From positions 6,901 through 25,564 of the forward strand of contig JAHFIE010000003.1 in assembly GCA_023246565.1 (NCBI GenBank): DNA of 18,664 nucleotides. Reading direction: 5' to 3'. This stretch comes from Candidatus Magasanikiibacteriota bacterium. Lineage in GTDB: Bacteria; Patescibacteriota; Patescibacteriia; Magasanikbacterales; UBA922. This document shows positions 1 through 8,810 of the stretch, piece by piece (positions within the stretch are counted from its first letter, which is position 1; every line of letters begins with the position of its first letter). Under the pieces are notes generated by a model, which ran no database searches, was not told the DNA's origin, and saw nothing but the letters and a program-made list of their open reading frames with translations. The translations under genes were made by a program, and so were the position numbers.

Positions 1-375
1 TTTAAGAATGCAAAACGGTACTTTATTTTACTCGTGATGATTTTGCTTGCTCCGATTTTTACCCCAATGCTCTTTTTTGAGATGACCAGAAACATGGGTA
101 TAATTTTTTGGAATAAGTTTATTGTAACGAGCTTTAGTTTAATGTTTGACTTACTTATTTTACTGATGGTCTTTGTATTTTTAGGGGCGGGCGGTTTGTC
201 CCTCGGTAATTTATTGCTCATCCTTACGGGTATGGCAGTTGTGGCAGACAGTAATAATCTTATTCAACAAATTGCGAATGCGTCGGAAGTATCGGGCTTT
301 AAATCAGTGGTGCGGAATGGTTTTCGGTCGGGTGCCAATACCGTGTATAAAATAAAGAGATATCTGAATCAGTGA
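1..375 (+). CDS. T4SS polytopic membrane protein (VirB6/TrbL-like), C-terminal part
   Basis: The reading frame is open from base 1, so the gene begins upstream of the window and only about 124 C-terminal residues are visible. They contain three strongly hydrophobic segments (around the first 20 codons, then two more up to about codon 85) followed by a short basic tail ending YKIKRYLNQ. This matches the inner-membrane channel protein (VirB6/TrbL-like) that usually precedes PrgI and VirB4 genes in Gram-positive and CPR conjugation clusters. Family assignment rests on topology and gene order, because no diagnostic motif is visible. The TGA stop overlaps a possible GTG start of the next gene, indicating an operon. 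A GTG at 34 or ATG at 37 could be read as a start, but the upstream codons are hydrophobic and continuous with the first membrane segment. Confidence 0.6.
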   Translation, partial: FKNAKRYFILLVMILLAPIFTPMLFFEMTRNMGIIFWNKFIVTSFSLMFDLLILLMVFVFLGAGGLSLGNLLLILTGMAVVADSNNLIQQIANASEVSGFKSVVRNGFRSGANTVYKIKRYLNQ

Positions 376-377
376 TT

Positions 378-839
378 ATGAGCGAAGACAAACAAACTAA
401 AATTGATATTCCAGAATCAATCGAAAGCTATAAGCTCACCTTGTTTTGGGGTTTGACGATTACGCAAATTATCTTGGTATTTATTGCGGTGCTTTTTATT
501 GGCTTTGGCATATTTAATGTAGTTCTACATCGGTTTATTGCTATGGCGGGTATGTTTTTTGTTACGGCTTTGGCTGTCCTTGGCATTATTGAAATACGGG
601 GCAGAAATTTTTATCGTCATGTGCTGTTTATCGTTTCATATTATCGCAATAAACCAGGCGTGCTGATTTATCACCATTATGCGGCCAGCGGTGCCGCCGT
701 AGTTCAAGCGAGAGAGCTATTGGCGTCCCAAAGAGATGATCGCAAAAAGACATTTGTGTTTGTTATGATTGCATTGGTCGTGGGGGTACTCATGTTAATT
801 TTAATTAGTATATACCTGTACTATGTCCTCCATTCGTAA
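378..839 (+). CDS. PrgI-family T4SS membrane protein
   Basis: A 153-aa protein with two close membrane segments near residues 23-75, a soluble stretch with an R-N-K-P-G...IYHHY motif, and a third membrane helix at the C-terminus (about 125-150). This is the usual PrgI-family layout: a small protein encoded directly upstream of VirB4 in conjugative T4SS of Gram-positive and CPR bacteria, equivalent in position to VirB3, which helps recruit VirB4 to the membrane. I chose ATG 378; a GTG at 372 would add two residues and overlap the upstream stop. The C-terminal end overlaps the VirB4 start by 17 bp, so translation is probably coupled. The extra C-terminal helix makes it longer than the core PrgI domain. 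Confidence 0.75.
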   Translation: MSEDKQTKIDIPESIESYKLTLFWGLTITQIILVFIAVLFIGFGIFNVVLHRFIAMAGMFFVTALAVLGIIEIRGRNFYRHVLFIVSYYRNKPGVLIYHHYAASGAAVVQARELLASQRDDRKKTFVFVMIALVVGVLMLILISIYLYYVLHS

Positions 840-3222
840 CTTTATTTTCAAGCACAAACCGATCTACCAGACCCTGGCCAACTTTTGGCAATTTAGGGAT
901 ATCAGAGACGGAGTAATTATTATGAAAAGTGGCAGTTACCGCATGTGTTTAGAAGTGTTTCCAGCCAACTTTGGACTCATGGACGAAGAAGAAAAACGGC
1001 AAGCCGTGGTCGGATTTGAACATGTATTGCGCGAAATTGAAGTTAAGTACCCACTGCGTATTCTTATTCAAACCCGTAAAACGAACGCGACGGATTACAT
1101 TAACACACTGGAACATACCTACAGTATCCGTAGTCTGGGTACCTATGAATTATTTAGGAAACACGCTGACTTTATTCGGGAAGTGAATAAAGATTATGAA
1201 ATTATTACTAAAAAATTCTATCTAATTTTAGAATTTAGTGAACTTAAATACACCCTGTCAAAAGATATTATTAGCCGGGAAGAAAAAGATGTTAAGAAGA
1301 AAAAAGGTATCACTGAGGAAGAAATTTTTGCGGGGGTGCGACAGAGTATGATGAATATTCTCACTACTTTTAAATCGCAATTTCAAGCGATTAATCTGAA
1401 AACCAAAACGCTAGACACCAATGAAACGATTAAAGTTATGATGGCCTATTTAGACGAAGAACGGTTTTTGAATAATCGAGATTTTTATGAACGCCTTGAT
1501 GAGCATAGACGGCGAGCTACCAAAGAAGGGTTACCGTTTTCTGTGATTAATAAAATTAGCCCGGACTTTATTAAAGAGGAAAATATTGACCTCCTTAGCA
1601 TTAATGAAAGACTGTATGTACGTTCTGAATTTTTGAGTGAACTTGGCTCGCATGCCTACATTGATTGGTTCAAAGAGCTGGTAATGTTCCCATATGCAAA
1701 TGACATGATGTTTACGTTTACCAGCAAAGACCCGGCCGAAACCGTTACCAAACTGACCGAGAAGCGGCACCGGATTGAATCTAAAATATTTGATGAAAAT
1801 TCTCAGCACAAACCAAAAAATATTGCTGATAATTTAATCTTGGAGAGTACCGAGAAGATTGAAAAGCAATATTTGCGTTCAGAAATTAAACCGATTGATT
1901 TAAAAGTTGAGATGACATTTCGATCGGATACTATTCAAGCCTTGAATTTAGTCCACATGAATATGGAACGGCTTTTGGCGAGAAAGATGATGCGCTCACG
2001 GATTTACCACTATGAGCAGTTTGAAGGATTAAAGGGTACCTTTATTGCCGGGTATTCAGATACCGATACCAGAAATCACCGTGACATTAATACGGACGTA
2101 GCATCGTTTACGTTTCCGTTTATTACACCGCAAATTTCCTCGAATACGGGCATTTTATATGGCGTTGATGAGATTAACCGTTCGTTAGTCACAATTGACC
2201 GCAAAGAATTGGAGAGTTATAACCGTTCCATTATTGCTTCGACGGGAGCGGGTAAGTCTTATTTCATCAAACTTGATTTAATCCGTTCTCGGATGATTGG
2301 GTATCAGTCGTTTGTGCTTGACGTGGAAAATGAATTTGAAATGGTTACAAATTATCTAAAAGGTAAGTATATCGAGCTTAATGATAAATCGGTTTATTAT
2401 ATTAACCCGTTTCATATTTCTGGTCCGGAGTATAAAGCGCAAAAAATTGAATTTGTGCGTGAACTATTTAAGACTATGTTTGGCAGTGAAAAAATTAGCG
2501 TCACCGATATTACGCATCTTGAAAAGTGTATTGGCTCAGTGTATGAGCAGTGTTTAGTGGATAATTCTCAGCCAGTTTTATCACATTTTATTAAGGCCAT
2601 TGAAACACTGGCGAGGAATAAGACGATTGAAAGCCTGCTCACGGTACTGCGTTCCTATCGTGAACCAAACCACCCGCAGTATTATTTGTTTAATAAACAA
2701 CAAAACATTGATTTTTTGAATGACGACTTAATTGTATTTGCACTTAAGTATATTGATAAACGTGATTTTGTAGTGGCGGTAATTTTGGAGAGTTATTGGA
2801 ATTATATTAATCATCCTAGGAACAAAGGTAAATTTAAGAATTTAATTGTTGACGAAGCCAGTCAGTTATTTCAATCGAGCCTTATTGTGGAAAAACTTGC
2901 GTCTCTGGCACTCCGGGGAAGAAAATATAACTCGGGCGTCACTACGATTGTGCAGTCAATTAATCACTACTACCATAGCGCGTATCCGCGTACGAGTGAT
3001 TTGTTTGATCAATCATCGGTAACACTGGTTATGAAACACAAGGTGAGTGATTCTTTTGATAAACTCAATGAAAAAGTGCATATTAATAAACCCGAACGGG
3101 CGTATTTGGAGCGTTTGGAGATAGGTAAGGGGCTCCTAATTGTAAATGATTCAAAAATTCCACTGTCGATTAAAAGTAGCGAGGAGGAGGATCGGGTGTG
3201 TACCACCAAGCCGCCAGCCTAA
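823..3222 (+). CDS. virB4: VirB4/TraC-family T4SS ATPase
   Basis: A 799-aa VirB4-type ATPase that powers substrate transfer and pilus assembly at the cytoplasmic face of the secretion channel. The C-terminal half carries the Walker A motif TGAGKS (residues 474-479) and the Walker B motif LIVDEAS (D677-E678), followed by an S-x-x-L-x-G-R-K region and a typical 'TTIVQSINHY' motif III-like segment. The N-terminal half is the family's less conserved membrane/partner-binding domain. Length is normal for the family. The start ATG lies inside the preceding PrgI gene and the next gene begins 6 bp after the stop, so the cluster is tightly co-transcribed. No VirD4 coupling protein or relaxase is present in this window; they may lie upstream. 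Confidence 0.93.
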   Translation: MSSIRNFIFKHKPIYQTLANFWQFRDIRDGVIIMKSGSYRMCLEVFPANFGLMDEEEKRQAVVGFEHVLREIEVKYPLRILIQTRKTNATDYINTLEHTYSIRSLGTYELFRKHADFIREVNKDYEIITKKFYLILEFSELKYTLSKDIISREEKDVKKKKGITEEEIFAGVRQSMMNILTTFKSQFQAINLKTKTLDTNETIKVMMAYLDEERFLNNRDFYERLDEHRRRATKEGLPFSVINKISPDFIKEENIDLLSINERLYVRSEFLSELGSHAYIDWFKELVMFPYANDMMFTFTSKDPAETVTKLTEKRHRIESKIFDENSQHKPKNIADNLILESTEKIEKQYLRSEIKPIDLKVEMTFRSDTIQALNLVHMNMERLLARKMMRSRIYHYEQFEGLKGTFIAGYSDTDTRNHRDINTDVASFTFPFITPQISSNTGILYGVDEINRSLVTIDRKELESYNRSIIASTGAGKSYFIKLDLIRSRMIGYQSFVLDVENEFEMVTNYLKGKYIELNDKSVYYINPFHISGPEYKAQKIEFVRELFKTMFGSEKISVTDITHLEKCIGSVYEQCLVDNSQPVLSHFIKAIETLARNKTIESLLTVLRSYREPNHPQYYLFNKQQNIDFLNDDLIVFALKYIDKRDFVVAVILESYWNYINHPRNKGKFKNLIVDEASQLFQSSLIVEKLASLALRGRKYNSGVTTIVQSINHYYHSAYPRTSDLFDQSSVTLVMKHKVSDSFDKLNEKVHINKPERAYLERLEIGKGLLIVNDSKIPLSIKSSEEEDRVCTTKPPA

Positions 3223-3228
3223 ACCCGT

Positions 3229-3999
3229 ATGGCCTTACCTCCGTTTCTTCAGGCAATCTATGTCGCGTACCAACATCGTAAAGCGGTTAAAAAAGCCTGT
3301 ATTGTGGTGTTGATTTTAATTTTTAGTTTTATATTTTTTCTGTATTTGATCATTGCAACTGCCTTTACGGTTATTCAAGGTAATGGCAACGTGACTGATG
3401 GTGATATACAAAATGTCGGACCGTTTACCGAGTTTCAAAATTTTAGTTATAAAACAATTTACGGAGAAACATGGTACAACTTTGCCCATCCGTATATGTT
3501 CCCGACGCTTGGTGTCTTAACGCAAGGGGTGATTTTAGATTCATCGGCAAAAGTAGGGTTGAAACATATTGCCTGGGATATTGCCGACCGCACATCCCGC
3601 GATACGCAAGTCCGGGCGTTTGCTAATGGCACTGTGGTCGCCGTAAGAAATAATATACTCTACAACACCACACGGCGCTGGAAATTTTGTGACGAGAGTG
3701 CGAACGGAATTTGCTGGTATGAAGTTACTCAGCCGGCGGATGTACAAATGGGTTGTGGGTATGAGGTATTAATCCAGCACGCTGATTCACTCCGGACACA
3801 ATACTGTCATTTAGCCGCGCCGCCGAATTTGTCTACAGACGATCCAGTCACGATTGGACAGTTCATTGGGTACCAAGGAAGCACTGGGTGGGCGACGGGG
3901 AAGCATTTACATTTTGCGTTGTGGAGGGATGGACAGCCGATTGATCCGAGTTATGCGTTTACGCAGACGAGTTTGAGCGATTGGGGGGAGACGGATTAG
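3229..3999 (+). CDS. Membrane-anchored M23 (LytM-type) peptidase of the T4SS
   Basis: A 256-aa protein: a basic N-terminus, one transmembrane helix at about residues 22-46, then an extracytoplasmic M23 metallopeptidase domain. Zinc-ligand candidates are H113-x3-D117 and H226-L-H228, with H194 as the additional catalytic histidine, and the domain ends with the usual G-x-P-x-D-P segment. Such enzymes cut peptidoglycan cross-bridges so that the conjugation channel can cross the wall. Its position directly after virB4 (6 bp gap) supports that role. The gene ends at TAG 3997; the same frame stays open for another 66 codons to TGA 4198, but the domain is complete before the TAG, so I treat it as the natural end. 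Confidence 0.85.
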   Translation: MALPPFLQAIYVAYQHRKAVKKACIVVLILIFSFIFFLYLIIATAFTVIQGNGNVTDGDIQNVGPFTEFQNFSYKTIYGETWYNFAHPYMFPTLGVLTQGVILDSSAKVGLKHIAWDIADRTSRDTQVRAFANGTVVAVRNNILYNTTRRWKFCDESANGICWYEVTQPADVQMGCGYEVLIQHADSLRTQYCHLAAPPNLSTDDPVTIGQFIGYQGSTGWATGKHLHFALWRDGQPIDPSYAFTQTSLSDWGETD

Positions 4000-4080
4000 G
4001 ATGGAAAAATTATTTTCTACTATGAAATGTGGCCTACGAAGTTGATTGCTTACCTGTCTATAGTGGAGAAAAAAGTGGTG

Positions 4081-4200
4081 ATGTCTAGCCCGGGTGCGGG
4101 AGGAAAAGAGGTTAATCGAAAGTGGTTGGTAAATCTTAAAAGAAACGTCATTTTTGCGGTGACTTTGTTTTACATTAGTAATGGACAAACTCAACTATGA
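4081..4200 (+). CDS. Possible small membrane peptide (uncertain)
   Basis: A 39-codon frame in the gap between the M23 gene and the helicase operon. It begins MSSPGAGGKEV, has a basic middle and one hydrophobic stretch (around residues 23-34, VIFAVTLFYI) and ends at TGA 4198. A GGAG lies 6 nt before an in-frame GTG at 4075, which could be the real start. It is in frame with the upstream M23 gene across that gene's TAG stop. It could be a small T4SS accessory peptide, a remnant of a longer gene, or chance. No family is recognised. The rest of the gap (4000-4180) holds nothing else I can name. Confidence 0.2.
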   Translation: MSSPGAGGKEVNRKWLVNLKRNVIFAVTLFYISNGQTQL

Positions 4201-4210
4201 GTGCTAAAAT
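4182..4210 (+). promoter_or_regulatory. Sigma70-type promoter of the helicase-nuclease operon
   Basis: TGGACA at 4182-4187, a 17-bp spacer and TAAAAT at 4205-4210 preceded by TG-C, giving an extended -10. Predicted transcription starts about 12 nt before the helicase ATG at 4229, so the leader is very short and has no Shine-Dalgarno site. This separates the helicase operon from the T4SS operon upstream. Confidence 0.6.
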
Positions 4211-4228
4211 ACAGCCAGTTTTAAGCAT

Positions 4229-7200
4229 ATGCCTGAAGATAAAGTTGCTGTAGAGAAAAAAACAACATCAGTAATAAAAGATCGGTTCAAAAACCTGTTT
4301 GAATTTTTAAAGGCGTATAATGATCTCCGTACACCGGTTGTTCGTGATATTTCAGAACAGATTGCCACCTTATGGCTCGACTCTTTGCCTAAACATGCTT
4401 CGGTAAAACTTTTTGATTACATCCCTAAGAAAGATGTTGTCGAAGGAACAGAGACACCACAGAATGAGAATGACATTTTACTTCAAGTAGCACGCCCAAC
4501 AATAACCCCATGTCCGAAACCCCCTATAATTTTGGCAGATTGGCTAATACCAGGTTGGACAAAAATTGATCGTACAGTCGATGTCCGCGAAAGTAAGAAT
4601 ATCACTACTAAAGGTGGTGATACGAAAATTGAAAAGTTTGAAGATAATCCCGAGAGGAAGGCAGCCTACAAGGAATGGGCTAAGGTTCGAACAGAATGGG
4701 CAAAAAATGAACAGCCATCATGGGAAGCGATTAAGCTCTTTGAACGGGTTTATGAATTATATGGTCAATTTGATCGAGAAGGTGAACGCGTCGAGCTATT
4801 AATAGGGGACGGCATCCTTGAATATTCAGATGAGTTTGCTGGTGATTTCCGACACCCTGTTTTGTTAAAGCGTTTAGAACTTGAGTTTTTACCAGAAAAG
4901 AAGAATCCACAATTTATCATACGAAGAAAAGAGCAACCGTCAGAATTGTGCATTGATTTTTTGCGTGCATTACCCGAAATTGATACATCTCAGCTCGTTA
5001 AATGTACAGATGAATTAGGAACAATGGAATTTGATCCGCTTGGACAAGAAGATACGAGCGGTTTTTTGCGCCGCCTTATCCAGGGATTATTCCCGAACGG
5101 TGGTCATTATATTGAAGCAGATGAGCAGAAGGTTCCCGATGTTATAACCATTGAGCGTCGGCCAGTTATATTCATGCGACAAAGGCGAGCGGGGCTGGGT
5201 CACGCGATTGATTTGATTTTACAAGATGTCACTAATCGTTTGATGAATGGGGAAGAATTTTCTATAGCACTAATGCAGGTTCTTGGTATTGACCATGAAG
5301 AGCCGGTACTTTCGGAGGAAGAAGCGAAATCCGCCTCACTTGGCAACGAAGATAAAGAGGTCTTGTTGAGTAAGCCGGCAAACCAGGAGCAGTTACAGAT
5401 TGCCAAACAGCTTGAATACCGAAATACTGTTCTGGTACAGGGGCCCCCAGGCACTGGCAAAACCCACACTATTGCTAATTTAATTGGTCATTTGCTCTCT
5501 CAAGGTAAGCGTGTTTTAGTTACAGCCCAAACGCCAAAAGCTTTACGTGTTTTGCGTCGAGAAATTGTTGAAGCTATACAGCCGTTGTGTGTTAGTGTTC
5601 TTCAAAAAGAAAAGCAAAATATTGAGGAGTTACAGCAATCGGTAAGGCAAATTAGTGTTAAGTTGTCACAAGATCCAATCAGGCTTGAAAAAGAAGTTGA
5701 GCAGATTAAAAAAGAACGATTGAGGGTTTTGGAAGAATTAAAACATGCACGCCAACAACTTTTTGATGCACGTGAGGATGAAATACGAGAAATAGTATTC
5801 GGCGGGAAGGGTGTAAGGCCAATAGATGCGGCCAAAAAGGTAGCTGAACGACAGAATGTTGATAGTTGGATTCCTGCCCCAGTAACTCTTGGAGCAACAT
5901 CGCCTCTCACCGAGGCCGAGGTTATTGAACTTTACGCTACTAACGCAACGATATCGGCTGTTGATGAAAAGGCGCTTAGAGGTAGGCGGCCAGACCTGGA
6001 TTCACTGCCTTCAGTAGAAGTATTTGCCCATGCTGTGAGTGAATTGGACAGTCTTTCAATTAAAGATGTTGCCTTTGGTAAAGAGTTTTGGTTTGAACCC
6101 GTGCAGAGTAGATTTGAAACAACAAATTTTGATCAACTTTTACCACTTATACATCAAACAGTAGAGTTTTTCAAAACAAGTGACCCGTGGCAACTTGAAG
6201 CAATACAAGCAGGGCGGGATGGTGACGTTTCAAAAAAATCATGGGAAGATTTCGTTGCATTTATCGAATACACGTGGACAGAAATTCAAAATCTTCTACC
6301 AACTGTCATGAAATATGGGCCTACTGTAGAAGATAAACGAGCTGTACACGAAACGTTGCCTGTCATAAATGAAATAGTTATTGCTTGTACTAGGGGGCGT
6401 TCATTGGGCTTTGTGGCTCGTATAACTAAACGGTCCTGGTTTCAATTTTTAGAAAATACGCGAATTGACGGAAGACAGCCAGATGTTACCAACAAGGATC
6501 ATCTTGTCGCTATTCAAGCACATTTAAGGATAATTAAGTTGCGGGATGACCTACGTGCACGATGGGATCGACAAATGCAGAATGGTGGCATTGTCTCTTC
6601 AATTGAGCTTGGTGATAAACCAGAACAAATTTGTCGACAATTTATTAACCGTATTAAAAATTCACTTACTTGGCACGATGATATTTGGGTTCCGTTTGAA
6701 AGAGAGCTTGCTAAGGCTGGTTATGATTGGAATGCATACTTTGAGACGATTAAGCCAGAAACAGGACCCCATGCTCAGCTGCTACGGCTCCGTTCAGCCA
6801 CTCTTGGAGACCTCAGTAGAATTTTAGAAGCAAGGATGTTTAGTTTTCGTTTGCGTGATGTTCAATCAGAATTAGTCAGCCTACGATCAAAAATACCAAC
6901 CGAAACCGAGGATGATGCCGTGCTTACGCGACAATTGCGTCAGAGTTTGATGAGCAATAACGTAGAGAAATATGAACGGACATATGAAGAGCTTGAAAGA
7001 CTCAAAACACTTGAGCAAGATTTTGTTTTACGCAATGCACTGCTTGAGAAAATTGCTCCTTATGCACCAGCTTGGGTTTCAGCAATTAAAACACGTCTTT
7101 CTGATCATGCACTTCAACAACCAAAAGGTAGTCCGGAAGCAGCGTGGGAATGGAGACAACTTCACGATGAACTTGAAAGAAGGGCAATGGTCTCAATTGA

Positions 7201-8806
7201 GAGCCTATCAATCAATATTGAGCAATTGAATAAACAGCTGCTTGATACCACCGCTATTCTTGTCGAAAAGCAAACGTGGTTGAAACAAATTCAAACCGTA
7301 AAGTCGGATGAAAGACAAGCGTTAAACGCGTATGCAACTCTCCAGGCTAAGAAGACTAAAAGTGGTTACGGTAAAAAAGATGAAACTATTCGGACTGCCG
7401 CCCGAAAAGAGATGGAAATTGCTAAAGGTGCTGTACCTGTTTGGATTATGCCACTCAATGAGGTGGTAGAAAATTTTAACCCAGTAACTACCCGTTTTGA
7501 TGTTGTTATTGTTGACGAGGCCAGTCAATGTGATCCATTAGCGCTATTTGCCCTCTATATGGGTAAGCAGGCAATAGTCGTCGGTGATGACGAACAAGTG
7601 ACACCCACGGTGCCCGGTCTTGAGACGGACGCGATCTTGAAGTTGATACGCACGTATCTTGATAATATTCCGCACAAAGAATTCTATGATGGGGAAACGT
7701 CCATATACGACTTTGCAAAAACTGTCTTCGGTAATGTTATACGGTTGGTTGAGCATTTTCGTTGTGCTCCTGATATTATTGCGTTTAGTAATGCTCTGTC
7801 ATACGCCGGTGAAATAAAACCACTTCGTGAAGAATCTTCTATTTCACTCCACCCAAATGTTGTACCGTTCCGCGTTGAAGGTACAATAAATGAGAACAAT
7901 GTGAATGAAGTTGAAGCTAGGAACATCGCTGCCCTCATATGCGTTGCCATAAAGCAGCCAGAGTATAAGAAGAAAACTTTTGGAGTAATAAGCCTTTTGG
8001 GTGAAGGGCAGGCAGCGGAAATTGAAAAGATTCTCCGTAGCAAACTTTCTCCTGAAATATACCAACAGCGAGAATTACTGTGTGGCACCGCTCCACATTT
8101 CCAGGGTGACCAGCGTGATGTTATGTTCCTCTCCATGGTTGACGCACCTGCGGATGGCCCGTTAAATTTGCGTGATGCTGACGCCAACCGAAAACTTTAT
8201 AAAAAGCGTTACAATGTTGCGGTAAGCCGTGCAAAGGATCAAGTCTGGTTAGTATATAGCTTAAACAACGAAACTGACTTAAAGCCAGGTGATATTCGGA
8301 AACGACTGATTGAACATACACTTGACCCAAAAATGTGGCAGCGGCAAATGGATGAATTGTCACCCAAAACTGAATCGCCTTTTGAACAAAAAGTAATGTC
8401 ATATTTATTACAGAGCGGTTATAAAATTCAACCACAGTACCAAGTGGGTGCTTACAGAATTGATATGGTCGTATCGGGAGGTGGTAAAAAGGTTGCGGTC
8501 GAGTGTGATGGTGAGCAGTGGCATGGTCACGACAAACTTCAAGATGATCTAGAGCGTCAAGCTATTCTTGAACGACTTGGTTGGAAATTTATTCGAATTC
8601 GTGGCAGCGTATTTTTTCGTGATCATGAAAAAGCCATGAACGCGGTATGTCGTCAGCTAAATGAGTTTGGTGTTGTCCCTGATGGAGAGCAAAAAATTAT
8701 AGCAGCAAATAGTAAGTCTGAACTCATTGAACGGATATGTCTAGGTGCTCAGGAACTACAAACTGAATGGGCGACACTAGTTACTGATGAAAATGATGAT
8801 CAGTAA
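4229..8806 (+). CDS. SF1 (COG1112-like) helicase fused to a C-terminal PD-(D/E)XK nuclease
   Basis: A 1525-aa protein. Residues 1-400 are an unassigned N-terminal region. Walker A GPPGTGKT is at 405-412, followed by a charged, likely coiled-coil stretch (about 465-525) and a long insert. Walker B VDEAS (D1096-E1097), a Q-x-x-V/P motif III region (GDDEQVTP) and motif VI AVSRAK (R1334) complete a UvrD/Upf1-like SF1 helicase of the AAA_11/AAA_12 type. The C-terminus (about 1380-1475) is a DUF559/MTES_1575 Vsr-like nuclease fold with D1412 and E1425-C-D1427-G. Function is inferred to be ATP-driven unwinding coupled to DNA cleavage. Related helicase-nuclease fusions occur in defence islands and on mobile elements. 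The next gene starts 4 bp downstream, so the two products probably work together. I do not recognise an exact named system. Confidence 0.82.
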   Translation: MPEDKVAVEKKTTSVIKDRFKNLFEFLKAYNDLRTPVVRDISEQIATLWLDSLPKHASVKLFDYIPKKDVVEGTETPQNENDILLQVARPTITPCPKPPIILADWLIPGWTKIDRTVDVRESKNITTKGGDTKIEKFEDNPERKAAYKEWAKVRTEWAKNEQPSWEAIKLFERVYELYGQFDREGERVELLIGDGILEYSDEFAGDFRHPVLLKRLELEFLPEKKNPQFIIRRKEQPSELCIDFLRALPEIDTSQLVKCTDELGTMEFDPLGQEDTSGFLRRLIQGLFPNGGHYIEADEQKVPDVITIERRPVIFMRQRRAGLGHAIDLILQDVTNRLMNGEEFSIALMQVLGIDHEEPVLSEEEAKSASLGNEDKEVLLSKPANQEQLQIAKQLEYRNTVLVQGPPGTGKTHTIANLIGHLLSQGKRVLVTAQTPKALRVLRREIVEAIQPLCVSVLQKEKQNIEELQQSVRQISVKLSQDPIRLEKEVEQIKKERLRVLEELKHARQQLFDAREDEIREIVFGGKGVRPIDAAKKVAERQNVDSWIPAPVTLGATSPLTEAEVIELYATNATISAVDEKALRGRRPDLDSLPSVEVFAHAVSELDSLSIKDVAFGKEFWFEPVQSRFETTNFDQLLPLIHQTVEFFKTSDPWQLEAIQAGRDGDVSKKSWEDFVAFIEYTWTEIQNLLPTVMKYGPTVEDKRAVHETLPVINEIVIACTRGRSLGFVARITKRSWFQFLENTRIDGRQPDVTNKDHLVAIQAHLRIIKLRDDLRARWDRQMQNGGIVSSIELGDKPEQICRQFINRIKNSLTWHDDIWVPFERELAKAGYDWNAYFETIKPETGPHAQLLRLRSATLGDLSRILEARMFSFRLRDVQSELVSLRSKIPTETEDDAVLTRQLRQSLMSNNVEKYERTYEELERLKTLEQDFVLRNALLEKIAPYAPAWVSAIKTRLSDHALQQPKGSPEAAWEWRQLHDELERRAMVSIESLSINIEQLNKQLLDTTAILVEKQTWLKQIQTVKSDERQALNAYATLQAKKTKSGYGKKDETIRTAARKEMEIAKGAVPVWIMPLNEVVENFNPVTTRFDVVIVDEASQCDPLALFALYMGKQAIVVGDDEQVTPTVPGLETDAILKLIRTYLDNIPHKEFYDGETSIYDFAKTVFGNVIRLVEHFRCAPDIIAFSNALSYAGEIKPLREESSISLHPNVVPFRVEGTINENNVNEVEARNIAALICVAIKQPEYKKKTFGVISLLGEGQAAEIEKILRSKLSPEIYQQRELLCGTAPHFQGDQRDVMFLSMVDAPADGPLNLRDADANRKLYKKRYNVAVSRAKDQVWLVYSLNNETDLKPGDIRKRLIEHTLDPKMWQRQMDELSPKTESPFEQKVMSYLLQSGYKIQPQYQVGAYRIDMVVSGGGKKVAVECDGEQWHGHDKLQDDLERQAILERLGWKFIRIRGSVFFRDHEKAMNAVCRQLNEFGVVPDGEQKIIAANSKSELIERICLGAQELQTEWATLVTDENDDQ

Positions 8807-8810
8807 CTCT

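Noticed and set aside
7684..8187. A 167-aa frame on the - strand inside the helicase gene.
   Set aside because: It lies opposite conserved helicase motifs, has no recognisable features and no ribosome site.
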